DNA from: an uncultured Hyphomicrobiales bacterium
Lineage (GTDB): Bacteria; Pseudomonadota; Alphaproteobacteria; Rhizobiales; Beijerinckiaceae
Length of the DNA stretch: 64,000 bases
Reading direction: 5' to 3'
NCBI GenBank assembly: GCA_903847605.1
Contig: CAINED010000014.1
Location: 1-64,000, forward strand
Part shown: positions 25,428-33,940 of the stretch, one piece after another
Numbering within the stretch: the stretch's first letter is position 1
Layout: each line of letters begins with the position of its first letter
Made by a program: the position numbers and the translations under genes
Notes under the pieces: generated by a model
Databases searched by the model: none
Told to the model about the DNA's origin: nothing
Seen by the model: only the letters and a program-made list of their open reading frames with translations

Positions 25428-27557
25428 TCAGGCCGCGTTGACCGCAGCAATCACTCGATCGGGCGTCAAAGGCAGATCGTACACGCGCACACCCATCGCA
25501 TCGGCAATAGCGTTGGCGATGGCGGCGACGGTCGGCCCATGCGCGCCTTCGCCGGCGCCCAGCGCACGTTCGCCGGGACGATTGATGATTTCCACTTCAA
25601 CAGCCGGCGCTTCGGAGAATTTCAGGATCGGATAGGTCTCCCACGTGTCGCTCGTGATGCGCTCGCGGTCGAACGTCACGGCCTCTTTCAGCGCGTGGCT
25701 CGTCGCCTGGATCGCGCCGCCCTCAATCTGGTTGACGACGCCATCGGGATTGATGACTTCGCCGACATCGACTGCGATCGTCAGCTTGCGCACGCGAATG
25801 TCGCGCCCGCATTCCACCTCCGCGACGACGGCACACCATGCGCCAAGGTTCTTGTATTTGGCATAGCCGATACCGTAGCCGACGCCATCTTCGCGCTTCT
25901 GCTTGCCCCAGTTTGCCCGGCGCGCAGCAGCCTCGACGACAGCGCGTGCGCGCGCATCCTCAAGATGTCGCAACCGAAACGCGACGGGATCCTCGCCTTT
26001 TTCCGTTGCGATGATGTCCATCATGCTTTCGATGGCGAAGACATTCGCAAAAGCGCCGAGCGAGCGCAAAGCCGATGTTCGGATCGGCATTTCGAGCAGG
26101 CGGTGGTTCGTGATGCGCTGGCTTGCGAAAGCGTAGGCGGGCACGGCATTGCGATCCGCGCCGCCGCCTGTCGCAAGCGGCATGTTGCCGCCGGGCAGCA
26201 TCGGAAAAGGCTTTTCGAGATAGTAGCCGGAGAGCAAAGTCGGCGAATCGCCGCGCCCCGGGCGCGTGGCATGGCCATTGCTCCAGAGGTCGAAGCGCCA
26301 TTGCAGGATATCGCCCGCATCGTCGAGATCGGCTTCGACCGCGATCGCCATGGCAGGGCTGAACGGACCCCAGCCCAGTTCTTCCTCGCGCGACCATGCA
26401 ACGCGTACTTGTCGTCCGGGGGCTGCCCTGGCGAGAAGCGAAGCGTCGAGGCCGACGTCGTCCGCCCCATTGTGCCCGTAGCATCCCGCGCCTTCGCGAT
26501 GCTCGACGACGATATCGCTTTCGCTCATGCCGAAGACGAGGGCAAGATCGGCGCGCAAATTGTAAATGCCCTGGCAGTGTGTCCAGACATTCAATTTGTC
26601 GCCTTGCCATTGCGCAACGGCGCAGGACGTGCCCACGGAAGCATGGGCCGTATAGGGACGCGTGAATTCGCGGCGTATGGCTCTCGCGGGAACAGCGGAG
26701 ACAGCTGTCTTTTTCTCCGCAACGACCTTGCTTTCGAGCGGCCGCGACTTCAGCCAGTTCGCGAGGTTATGAAAGTCGGGCAGTTCGAGGCCCTCGCTCC
26801 AGGTGGCGCTTTTCGCAAGAGCATCCCGCGCACGAACGGCAGCCAATTCGCTGTCTGCGACGACGCCAACAAAACTGCCGTCGCGAACGATGGCTGCGAT
26901 GCCGTCGATATTGCGGGCAGCGGTTTCGTCGAGCGAAAGAAGCTTCGCGCCCGGCGATGGGGGACGCACGACGCGGCCGTGCAAAACGCCTTCGTAGAGC
27001 GTGTCATGAATGAAGCGCCTTTGTCCGAAAACCTTTTCGGGCAGATCGAGGCGCGCAGCGGAGGCTCCCGCGATCTTGCGTGCCGCTGGCGCTTTGGCCT
27101 TGATACCAGGCGTCGCGTCGAGATTGATATCGACGCTCTCTGCCAGTTCCCAATAAGAGGTCGCGACATTGCCGGGGCCGCGAATGGCGCCGTCCTCGAC
27201 GGTGAGTTGCGACGCGTCGACGCCCAGGCGTTCCGCGGCTGAAGCCAGAAACAGCCCGCGCGCTTGCGCGCAGGCGTGACGAATGGCCGATCCCGAATCC
27301 TGTATCGACAGCGATCCCGACGTAACGCCTTCATTCGGACTTGCCGCCGTCGTCGCCGGCTTGAGCCGGATGCGCTCGGGCGCCACATCGAACTCGTCGG
27401 CGGCGATCTGCGTCAGCGCGGTCAAAATACCCTGGCCGATCTCGACCTTGCCGGGAGAAAGCTCGACGAAGCCTTGGGGATCGACGCGGAGCCATTGGCC
27501 AAGACGCGGATTTGACTTGAGGTTGCCGGGCAGTTGCGGAGGCGGAGGTGTTGTCAT
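25428..27557 (-). CDS. Molybdopterin-binding large subunit, IorB/nicotinate-dehydrogenase-like
   Basis: The 709-residue protein belongs to the xanthine oxidase superfamily. The start KVEIGQGILTALTQIAADEF and VTSGSLSIQDSG is of the IorB type; the C-terminal GAGEGAHGP holds the probable catalytic base Glu670. Such subunits hydroxylate N-heteroaromatic or related rings using water and the molybdopterin cytosine dinucleotide cofactor. Many IorB proteins have a twin-arginine leader and some a cytochrome c tail; this one has neither, so it is probably cytoplasmic. Its start overlaps the stop of the iron-sulfur subunit (ATGA), so they form one enzyme. Confidence 0.9.
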   Translation of the reverse strand: MTTPPPPQLPGNLKSNPRLGQWLRVDPQGFVELSPGKVEIGQGILTALTQIAADEFDVAPERIRLKPATTAASPNEGVTSGSLSIQDSGSAIRHACAQARGLFLASAAERLGVDASQLTVEDGAIRGPGNVATSYWELAESVDINLDATPGIKAKAPAARKIAGASAARLDLPEKVFGQRRFIHDTLYEGVLHGRVVRPPSPGAKLLSLDETAARNIDGIAAIVRDGSFVGVVADSELAAVRARDALAKSATWSEGLELPDFHNLANWLKSRPLESKVVAEKKTAVSAVPARAIRREFTRPYTAHASVGTSCAVAQWQGDKLNVWTHCQGIYNLRADLALVFGMSESDIVVEHREGAGCYGHNGADDVGLDASLLARAAPGRQVRVAWSREEELGWGPFSPAMAIAVEADLDDAGDILQWRFDLWSNGHATRPGRGDSPTLLSGYYLEKPFPMLPGGNMPLATGGGADRNAVPAYAFASQRITNHRLLEMPIRTSALRSLGAFANVFAIESMMDIIATEKGEDPVAFRLRHLEDARARAVVEAAARRANWGKQKREDGVGYGIGYAKYKNLGAWCAVVAEVECGRDIRVRKLTIAVDVGEVINPDGVVNQIEGGAIQATSHALKEAVTFDRERITSDTWETYPILKFSEAPAVEVEIINRPGERALGAGEGAHGPTVAAIANAIADAMGVRVYDLPLTPDRVIAAVNAA

Positions 27558-28036
27558 GCCTTCGCTCCTTCCCGCATGGCTTCGGCCGCGCGCCGCACTG
27601 CGCGCACGATACGATTATGCGCGCCACAGCGGCAGAGATTGCCGTCGAGGGCTTCGCGCACGTCCTTGTCCGTGGGATCAGGATTTTTCTCGAGCAATGC
27701 CGCCGCGGAAATCTGGATGCCGGAAATGCAATAGCCGCATTGCAAGGCCTGTTCCTCGATCAATGCCGTTTGCAGCGGATGCGGCTTGCCGGGCGATCCT
27801 AATCCCTCGACTGTTACGACAGACTTGCCTGCGACCGACCACATCGGCGTGTCGCACGAGGCGAGAGGCTGACCGTCGACCAGCACGAAACAAGCGCCGC
27901 ATTGATTGAGCCCGCAGCCGAAATGCGTACCTGTCAGTCCGCATTGCTCGCGCAGGACATAAAGCAGGGGAGATGACGGATCGCAGTTAATCGACCGCGA
28001 GCCGCCGTTGACGGTCAGCTGGATGGTATCGCTCAT
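27554..28036 (-). CDS. (2Fe-2S)-binding small subunit of the molybdenum hydroxylase
   Basis: The 160-residue protein has both iron-sulfur domains of the xanthine oxidase family: plant-type ferredoxin ligands Cys41, Cys46, Cys49 and Cys61, and the second cluster ligands Cys100, Cys103, Cys135 and Cys137 (QCGYC, LCRC). It passes electrons from the Mo centre to an external acceptor. No FAD subunit gene is present, as is usual for IorAB-type two-subunit enzymes, whose acceptor is often a cytochrome. It is coupled to the large subunit and lies directly after a TTT receptor gene. Confidence 0.95.
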   Translation of the reverse strand: MSDTIQLTVNGGSRSINCDPSSPLLYVLREQCGLTGTHFGCGLNQCGACFVLVDGQPLASCDTPMWSVAGKSVVTVEGLGSPGKPHPLQTALIEEQALQCGYCISGIQISAAALLEKNPDPTDKDVREALDGNLCRCGAHNRIVRAVRRAAEAMREGAKA

Positions 28037-28043
28037 GGAGAGA

Positions 28044-29012
28044 CTACTGCACTTTCGCGCCGGAGATTTTGACGACTTCCGACCACTTCGTGATTTCCTT
28101 GTTCAGGAAATCCTCGAATTGATCGACGCTCATGTTGAAGGGGACTGCCCCTTGCTTGGCCCAGGCGGTCTTCACTTCCGGGCTCTGTTGAACCTTGTTG
28201 ATCTCGGCGTTCAGCTTCACGAGGATGTCGCGCGGCGTCGCCTTGGGCGCCATCACGCCGAGCCAGATGGTTGCCGAATAGCCCGTCACACCCGCTTCGC
28301 TGACAGTCGGCACATTGGGCAGGACATCCGCACGATTGTCGCCGCTCGTGCCCAGCGCGACGAGTTTCCCGGTCGCTACATTCTGCGCCATGGTCGTGAC
28401 GGCGTCGAACATCATGTGGACATGGCCCGCGAGCACATCGTTGCGTGCGCCGCCGCTGTCCTTGTAGGGCACATGGACGATCTGCGTCTTGCTCATCGCT
28501 TTGAACAGTTCGCCGGCCATGTGATAGGGCGTGCCGGGTCCCGACGACGCATAATTGAGGCCGTTGGGCTTGGATTGCGCGAGCGCGATGAATTCCTTCA
28601 GCGTTTTCACATTCAGCGAAGGATGCACGACCATCACGAGGTCGGAATAGTTCACGGCCGCCACCGGCGCGAGATCACGCATCAGCGCATAAGGCTTGTT
28701 CGGAATGAGCGATTCATTCGTCGCCTGTGTATTCGACATCATCAGCAGCGTGTAGCCGTCTGCCGGCGATTTCACGACCTCGTTCGTGCCGACGACGGCA
28801 CCGGCGCCCGGGCGGTTCTCGATGACGAAGGATTGGCCGAGGCTCTTGCTCAACTGCTCGCCCAGCGCGCGCGCATAGACATCGGCTGGCCCACCGGCGC
28901 CGAAAGGCACAATGATCTTAACGCTACGCGCAGGATAGTTTTGAGCCTGCACGCCGCCCGCCGCCAGCGCTGCGAGTGTGGTGGCAATCGTCAATCCGAT
29001 TACGGCTTTCAT
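28044..29012 (-). CDS. Tripartite tricarboxylate transporter (Bug/TctC) receptor 2
   Basis: The 322-residue product from ATG 29,012 (GGAGGGG just upstream; an ATG at 29,024 would add four residues) has a signal peptide ending VQAQ and the Bug motifs YPARSVKIIVPFGAGGPADV, IENRPGAGAVVG, DGYTLLMMSN, and IVHVPYKDSGGARNDVLAGH. It is a periplasmic receptor for carboxylated ligands, lying between the SDR and the Mo hydroxylase genes with spacings under 35 bases. Its ligand is therefore probably the substrate handled by that hydroxylase. No permease genes accompany it. Confidence 0.92.
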   Translation of the reverse strand: MKAVIGLTIATTLAALAAGGVQAQNYPARSVKIIVPFGAGGPADVYARALGEQLSKSLGQSFVIENRPGAGAVVGTNEVVKSPADGYTLLMMSNTQATNESLIPNKPYALMRDLAPVAAVNYSDLVMVVHPSLNVKTLKEFIALAQSKPNGLNYASSGPGTPYHMAGELFKAMSKTQIVHVPYKDSGGARNDVLAGHVHMMFDAVTTMAQNVATGKLVALGTSGDNRADVLPNVPTVSEAGVTGYSATIWLGVMAPKATPRDILVKLNAEINKVQQSPEVKTAWAKQGAVPFNMSVDQFEDFLNKEITKWSEVVKISGAKVQ

Positions 29013-29045
29013 TTTCCCCTCCATCGACTTCCCCTCCTTGAAAAG

Positions 29046-29801
29046 TCACCACATCATCTTGCCGCCATCGACATTGATCGTCTGTCCCGTGACGAAATCG
29101 CTGTCGGGCGAAGATAGATAGACGAGAGTTCCCAACAGGTCTTCAGGAACCATGTCCCTGCCGATCGCCCGTTGAGCGCGGTTCGGCGCACGCATGCCAT
29201 GCATGCCCTCGTTCGCCTGCACGCCTTCGCTTTCGGTGAGGCCGGGCGCGATGGCGTTGACCGTTATCTTTTTCGCGCCGAGTTCGCGCGCCATGGAGCG
29301 CGTCATGCCGATCACAGCCGCTTTCGACGCAACGTAGTGCAGAAAACCCGGCGGACCCAGAAAGAACGTGGCGGAAGATATGTTCACGATCTTGCCGCGC
29401 CCGGTCTTCTCCATGCTCGGCAAAACCGCGCGGCTCGCCTGAAAGATGCCGCGCACGTTCACGCGCATGATCGCATCCCACTCCTCGTCGGGTATCTCCC
29501 AGAAAGGCTTCAGCTTGAGGTGCGAAAACAGACCGGCATTGTTGATGAGGATTTCGATCGGGCCGTATGCCGCCTCGACCTCTTTCACCATCCGCGCGAG
29601 ATCGTCGTTGCTGGTCACATCGACCTTCATGCCGATGGCCTGATGGCCTTCGCCGTTGATCGCGTCCACGCAAGGCTGGGTGTCGATCACATCGGTCACG
29701 ACAGTTCGCGCGCCCTCGCGCGCCAGCGCCTTGGCATAGGCGGCCCCGATACCCTGCGCTGCCCCTGTGACGATGGCGACCCTGCCCTGAAGACGGCCCA
29801 T
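29046..29801 (-). CDS. SDR-family oxidoreductase
   Basis: The 251-residue protein from ATG 29,801 (GGAGG 5 bases upstream) is a classical SDR: GAAQGIG (13-19), D36 (NAD preference likely), NNAG (87-90), Ser142/143, Tyr156 and Lys160 (YVASK), and a C-terminal VTGQTINVDGG. It belongs with the many FabG-like alcohol/dihydrodiol dehydrogenases. The substrate is not predictable. It is the first gene of operon A, divergent from the TRAP transporter genes, with about 118 bases for two promoters. Confidence 0.9.
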   Translation of the reverse strand: MGRLQGRVAIVTGAAQGIGAAYAKALAREGARTVVTDVIDTQPCVDAINGEGHQAIGMKVDVTSNDDLARMVKEVEAAYGPIEILINNAGLFSHLKLKPFWEIPDEEWDAIMRVNVRGIFQASRAVLPSMEKTGRGKIVNISSATFFLGPPGFLHYVASKAAVIGMTRSMARELGAKKITVNAIAPGLTESEGVQANEGMHGMRAPNRAQRAIGRDMVPEDLLGTLVYLSSPDSDFVTGQTINVDGGKMMW

Positions 29802-29919
29802 GACTTCCTCCCGCTCACCCCGATTTCTAGGGCAGGGAGGACCGTTTGCCAAATCCGGAAAGCGCGTGTTAGCGTTTGAACAGGAGCAGGTTCAACAAGT
29901 CTTGCCCGGGGAGGATTCG

Positions 29920-30918
29920 ATGATCCAGACGATCCGCGCCAGTATCAGGCGCGCTGCCGTTGCCACTGCGTTTGCCGCCAGCGCTTTCGCTCTACCGGCC
30001 GCCGCGCAACAGACCTTCGAATTTGCCGTGTGGTATTCGGATCGCGACTATTACGCGCCGATGACCAATGAGTTCGCCGCCGAAGTAGAAAAGGCGACCG
30101 CCGGGCGTGTGAAATTCAAGCTACATTATTCCGGCGCGCTGGTCCCGGCGAAAGAGACGGTCGAGGCGGCGCGCAACGGTTCCATCGGCGGGGGCACGAC
30201 CAGTATAAGCTTTCTCGCGCCGATCATTCGCGAGTTTTCCTACATCGAGCCGCTGTTCTGGATTCCTGCCGACGCAAAAGTGGCCGCGGACATGATGGAT
30301 AATCTGGGTCCGCTGATGCAGACGGCGATGGAGAGGCGCGGCATGGCGCTGATCTTCGCTCTGCCATCGTCGGGGCTGATTTCCGCCTGCCGCCGCGATC
30401 ATATCCGCACAGTCGCCGACTGGAAGGGTAAGAAGATTCGCGCCGCGGGCCGTCTGCAAGGGATTCAACTCTCTGCCGTCGGCGCCTCGCCAGTCGCCAT
30501 CGATCCCGGCGAACTCTATATCGCCCTGCAAAACGGCACGGTTGATTGCACCATGTTCCTTGCCAACCTGTCGCTCTCGACCAAAATATATGAAGTCGCG
30601 CCGAATATTACTTATTGGGCTGACGGCGCGAACTCCTCGCTTTATTTCGTAAATCTCGCGCAATGGCGAAAAGTGTCAGAGGCGGATCGAAAAGCCGTTC
30701 TGGCCGTGGGCGATCGCATCGCGAAGAAATGGGCGGTGGAACAAATCGGCATGCAGCAGAATGCTGCGAAGGATCTCGAAAAGGCCGGCGCCAAGGTCAT
30801 CTATCCCACGCGCGAGGAGATCGACGCCACAAAAAAGGCGATGTCGGCCGTGTGGGCCGAGGTCGACAAGATTGCGGGCGAAGCGGGGAAACCGTATCGC
30901 GCACTCATCGTGAAGTAG
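29920..30918 (+). CDS. dctP: TRAP transporter substrate-binding protein DctP
   Basis: The 332-residue protein from ATG 29,920 (GGGGAGG 8 bases upstream) has a signal peptide ending AAAQQ and the DctP-like fold: FEFAVWYSDRDYYAPMTNEF, YSGALVPAKETVEAARNGSI, and the ligand-binding LQNGTVDCTMFLANL. A conserved TRAP arginine is probably R150 in KKIRAAGR. It binds an organic acid and delivers it to DctQ/DctM. The three TRAP genes follow each other on the plus strand. It is divergent from operon A. Confidence 0.9.
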   Translation: MIQTIRASIRRAAVATAFAASAFALPAAAQQTFEFAVWYSDRDYYAPMTNEFAAEVEKATAGRVKFKLHYSGALVPAKETVEAARNGSIGGGTTSISFLAPIIREFSYIEPLFWIPADAKVAADMMDNLGPLMQTAMERRGMALIFALPSSGLISACRRDHIRTVADWKGKKIRAAGRLQGIQLSAVGASPVAIDPGELYIALQNGTVDCTMFLANLSLSTKIYEVAPNITYWADGANSSLYFVNLAQWRKVSEADRKAVLAVGDRIAKKWAVEQIGMQQNAAKDLEKAGAKVIYPTREEIDATKKAMSAVWAEVDKIAGEAGKPYRALIVK

Positions 30919-30979
30919 TCTGCACATCGGCGAGGGCGGAACAACCGCCCCGCCAATTCAATTTAGCGGGGGAAACAGG

Positions 30980-31531
30980 ATGGATGCGAGTGCCGGTGGC
31001 GGCGGGTGGTTTGCAGCCCTCGAACGCTTTACCCAACGGGTGAACAGGATTTTTCTGATTCTGTCGGCCATTCTTGTGCTTGCGATTCTGGCGCTGGTTT
31101 GCCTCTCGGTCATATTTCGCTACTTTTTGAATAACCCTCTGGCTTGGGCGCTCGACTACACGACGTTCCTGCTCGTTTTCGTTTTCTTTCTCGCAATCTC
31201 GCCGGCGCTGCAGGGCGGCAATCACATCGAAGTCGATCTGTTCGATCCCTTGATTCCCGAAAAATGGCACAAAGCGCAGCGGATGATCGGCAAGTTGCTC
31301 ACGCTCGTCTTCGCGGTGGCGCTCCTGATCTTCATCGCGCGCCGTTTCGAGGACATCGTCGACCTCGACGAACTCTCGTTCACGATGGTTCACATGCCGC
31401 TGAAGTATATCTTCTGGATCGGTCCCATTGGCGCGGCGCAGTTCCTTCTCACAGCAATTGTGGACATCATTCGCTTTGCAAAGACTCCTGCCGAAGATGT
31501 CGCGAAGTTTGGCGCGGCGACCGGACACTAG
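30980..31531 (+). CDS. dctQ: TRAP transporter small permease subunit DctQ
   Basis: The 183-residue protein has four membrane helices (about residues 23-48, 57-77, 98-118 and 140-160) with the DctQ patterns VICLSVIFRYFLNNPLAWAL-like segment (LSVIFRYFLNNPLAWALDYT) and GGNHIEVDLF. It pairs with the large DctM subunit. It lies 62 bases after dctP and 12 bases before dctM. Confidence 0.92.
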   Translation: MDASAGGGGWFAALERFTQRVNRIFLILSAILVLAILALVCLSVIFRYFLNNPLAWALDYTTFLLVFVFFLAISPALQGGNHIEVDLFDPLIPEKWHKAQRMIGKLLTLVFAVALLIFIARRFEDIVDLDELSFTMVHMPLKYIFWIGPIGAAQFLLTAIVDIIRFAKTPAEDVAKFGAATGH

Positions 31532-31543
31532 GGCGACCCTCAC

Positions 31544-32854
31544 ATGTATGCCTTTATCGGCTTCTCGACGTTCCTCCTTGTCCTTCTGGTCCTCTTTGCT
31601 GTCCGGACTCCGGTCGGCATCGCCCTCGCCATGGTGGCTCTGTTCGGCACCGCGTCGCTGGTGTCGACGGCCTCAGTGGGGCAGGTCGCGGCCATCGCCT
31701 ATTCGGTCTCGAGCAATCCGATCATCGTCGTTGTGCCGTTGTTCGTGTTGATGGGCGAAATCCTGTCCTCGGCGCAGATCGGCGCGAACCTGTTCCGTGC
31801 CGCGGAAATCTGGTTCCGCCGGATTCCCGGCGCGCTGGCAGTAGCGACCATCTGGGCCTGCGCCATATTCGGTTCGGTCTGCGGCTCGAGCCCGGTGACT
31901 GCGACGACCATTGGCTCCATGGCGATCCCGGAAATGTTGCGGCGCGGCTACAACATGTCTCTGGCGCTGGGGGCGACAGCCGCGGGCGGCACGCTTGGCA
32001 TTCTCATTCCGCCTTCGATCATCATGGTGGTCTATGGCGTCATTACGGATACGTAGATTGGCCATCTTTTTATCGGTGGCGTGGTTCCCGGCATTTTGCT
32101 TGCGACATTGTTGAGCTTGACTGTCGTCATCGCCGTGAAGCGCAATCCCGACTATGCGCCGGCGATCAAGGAGGTGCCGACCCGCGAAGAACGGCGCAGC
32201 GCGATGATCGGCGTTTTGCCTGTACTGAGTCTTGCGGCCTTCGTGATCCTGTCGATCTATACAGGCGCTGCTACGCCGACCGAAGCGAGCGGCGTCGGCG
32301 CTGCGGGCGCCATCGTCATCGCCTGGGCGATGGGCCGCATGAAACTGCAGGTCATGATGCAGAGCCTCGACCGCACCGTGCGGACGACTGCGATGTTCAT
32401 GCTGCTTTTGGTCGGCGGGCTTTTCAGTTCGTTTCTTCTGGCGCGGCTCGGCATACCACAGGCGATGTCCGACCTTTTGACCAGCCTGCCGCTGCCGACA
32501 TGGGGAATCATGGTCGTGATCAACTTGATCCTGCTGATCCTCGGCATGTTCATGGATCCCGGCAGTATAATCGTCATCGTTATTCCCATCTTTATCAAGA
32601 CGATCATAAACCTCGGCTACGATCCCGTCTGGTTCGGCATCATCGTCACCATCCAGTCGGAGATTGCCGCCATCACGCCGCCGGTGGGGTTCAACCTGTT
32701 CATCCTCAAGAACATCACGCCCGGCGCCGATATGAGGATTATCTCGAAGGGCGCGGTGATATTCGTCGTGCCCATGCTGCTATGCATTGCGATCCTCACG
32801 GCCTTTCCGCAGATCGTGACCTTCCTGCCGAGCATGATACTCTCGGTCAAATAG
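31544..32854 (+). pseudogene. dctM: TRAP transporter large permease DctM, interrupted by an amber codon
   Basis: Two same-frame stretches, 31,544-32,053 (170 residues) and 32,057-32,854 (266 codons including the stop), read together as one normal-length DctM of about 436 residues. They are separated only by a TAG at 32,054-32,056: GVITDT-stop-IGHLFIGG. In DctM proteins this place usually reads T-S-I-G, so a single TCG-to-TAG change explains the stop. Motifs on both sides are intact (GSSPVTATTIGSMAIPEM; ITPPVGFNLFILKN). It may be an inactivating mutation, a sequence error, or suppressed in the cell. A GTG at 32,081 could restart translation, but a half DctM should not transport. Confidence 0.85.
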
Positions 32855-32910
32855 CGGCGCTTGCGCGAGCCTCCCGCGGCTGCGATGATCGCTGGAAACG
32901 GGAGGATCAC

Positions 32911-33933
32911 ATGCGGATTGCATTTGCGGGAGTGATAGCGATTGCCCTGACGGGCGCAGCCGTTGCGGCCGAAAGCGTGAAGGTCGGCTACACGCGCACC
33001 GCGACCGACATTGCGCTCTATGTCGCGGACAAGCGCGGTTACTTCAAGGCCGAGGGGCTCGACGTCTCCCTTATCAATATGCAGTCTGCCGCTGTGATGA
33101 TCGTGCCGATGTCGTCGGGCGATATAGACGTGATGGCGGGCTCGGCCTCGGCCGGTCTCTATAACGCCATCACGCGCGGCCTCGACATACGTCTCGTCGC
33201 CAGCAAGGTGACGACGCCAAAGGGCTACACGAGCCAGACGCTGATCGTGCGCAAGGACCTGTTCGACTCCGGCAAGATCAAATCGGTTGCCGATCTCAAG
33301 GGTCAGAAGATTGCGAATTCCGGCACGGGTACGGCAGCGCTCGGCACGATGCAGCGGATGCTGAAAACGGGTGGTCTGACGCTGAAAGACATCGACATGG
33401 TGGCGCTCGCCTTCCCGCAGATGCGCACGGCGCTCGAGAACGGCGCTATCGTCGCAGCGCTGCCGGCCGAGCCCGTCACCACACAGACCGTCAATGCCGG
33501 TGTTGCGGTAAAACTGATCAAGGACGACGAAGCCTATCCCGGGCACGAGATTGCATCCTTCATGTATTCGAGCAAGCTTCTGAAGGAGCGGCGCGAGGTC
33601 GGCCTCAAATTCATGCGCGCACTCATTCGCGGCGCGCGCGACCACAATGACGGGCTCGACGACAAAGGCATGTTTTCAGGGCCAAAGGGCGATGCGATCA
33701 TCGCCATCCTCAACGAATATACGCCCGTGAAGGATCCGAATTTCTTCAAGACATTCGCGCTCGCCTACTGCGATCCGGATGGCGCAATATCCGTCGATAG
33801 CCTGCGCGAGGATCTCGAACTCTTCAGGGAGCTTGGTTTGATCCAGGGCGCGGCAAGCGTCGAAAAACTCGTCGACGACTCGCTTAGGCAGCAGGTGGTG
33901 AAGGAACTTGGGCCGTACAAGAAAGCGAATTGA
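32911..33933 (+). CDS. NMT1/SsuA-like periplasmic substrate-binding protein
   Basis: The 340-residue protein (ATG 32,911, GGAGG 6 bases upstream) has a signal peptide (MRIAFAGVIAIALTGAAVAA) and an ABC-type NMT1-like fold: YTRTATDIALYVADKRGYFK, GLDIRLVAS and LKGQKIANSGTGTAALGTMQ. It probably binds an aromatic or sulfonate-type ligand. No ABC permease or ATPase lies nearby. It follows dctM by 56 bases, so it could be co-transcribed with the TRAP genes or replace a lost ABC system. Confidence 0.85.
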   Translation: MRIAFAGVIAIALTGAAVAAESVKVGYTRTATDIALYVADKRGYFKAEGLDVSLINMQSAAVMIVPMSSGDIDVMAGSASAGLYNAITRGLDIRLVASKVTTPKGYTSQTLIVRKDLFDSGKIKSVADLKGQKIANSGTGTAALGTMQRMLKTGGLTLKDIDMVALAFPQMRTALENGAIVAALPAEPVTTQTVNAGVAVKLIKDDEAYPGHEIASFMYSSKLLKERREVGLKFMRALIRGARDHNDGLDDKGMFSGPKGDAIIAILNEYTPVKDPNFFKTFALAYCDPDGAISVDSLREDLELFRELGLIQGAASVEKLVDDSLRQQVVKELGPYKKAN

Positions 33934-33940
33934 CTGCTGC

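Noticed and set aside
25386-27242. A 618-codon plus-strand frame opposite the molybdenum hydroxylase.
   Set aside because: Composition is typical of an antisense shadow, while the minus-strand frame carries clear motifs.
25428-28036. Carbon monoxide dehydrogenase (CoxL/CoxS).
   Set aside because: The large subunit lacks the CoxL active-site pattern and an FAD subunit gene is absent; the start matches the IorB type.
32054-32056. TAG in dctM as pyrrolysine or other recoding.
   Set aside because: No pylT/pylS-type genes or recoding signal are visible, and the usual residue is Ser; mutation or error is simpler, though suppression remains possible.
31144-32910. A long open frame upstream of, and in frame with, the NMT1-type gene at 32,911, giving a combined 929 codons.
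   Set aside because: The upstream part overlaps dctQ and dctM in another frame, has Arg/His-rich, non-globular composition and no motif. It is a shadow of GC-rich coding sequence.
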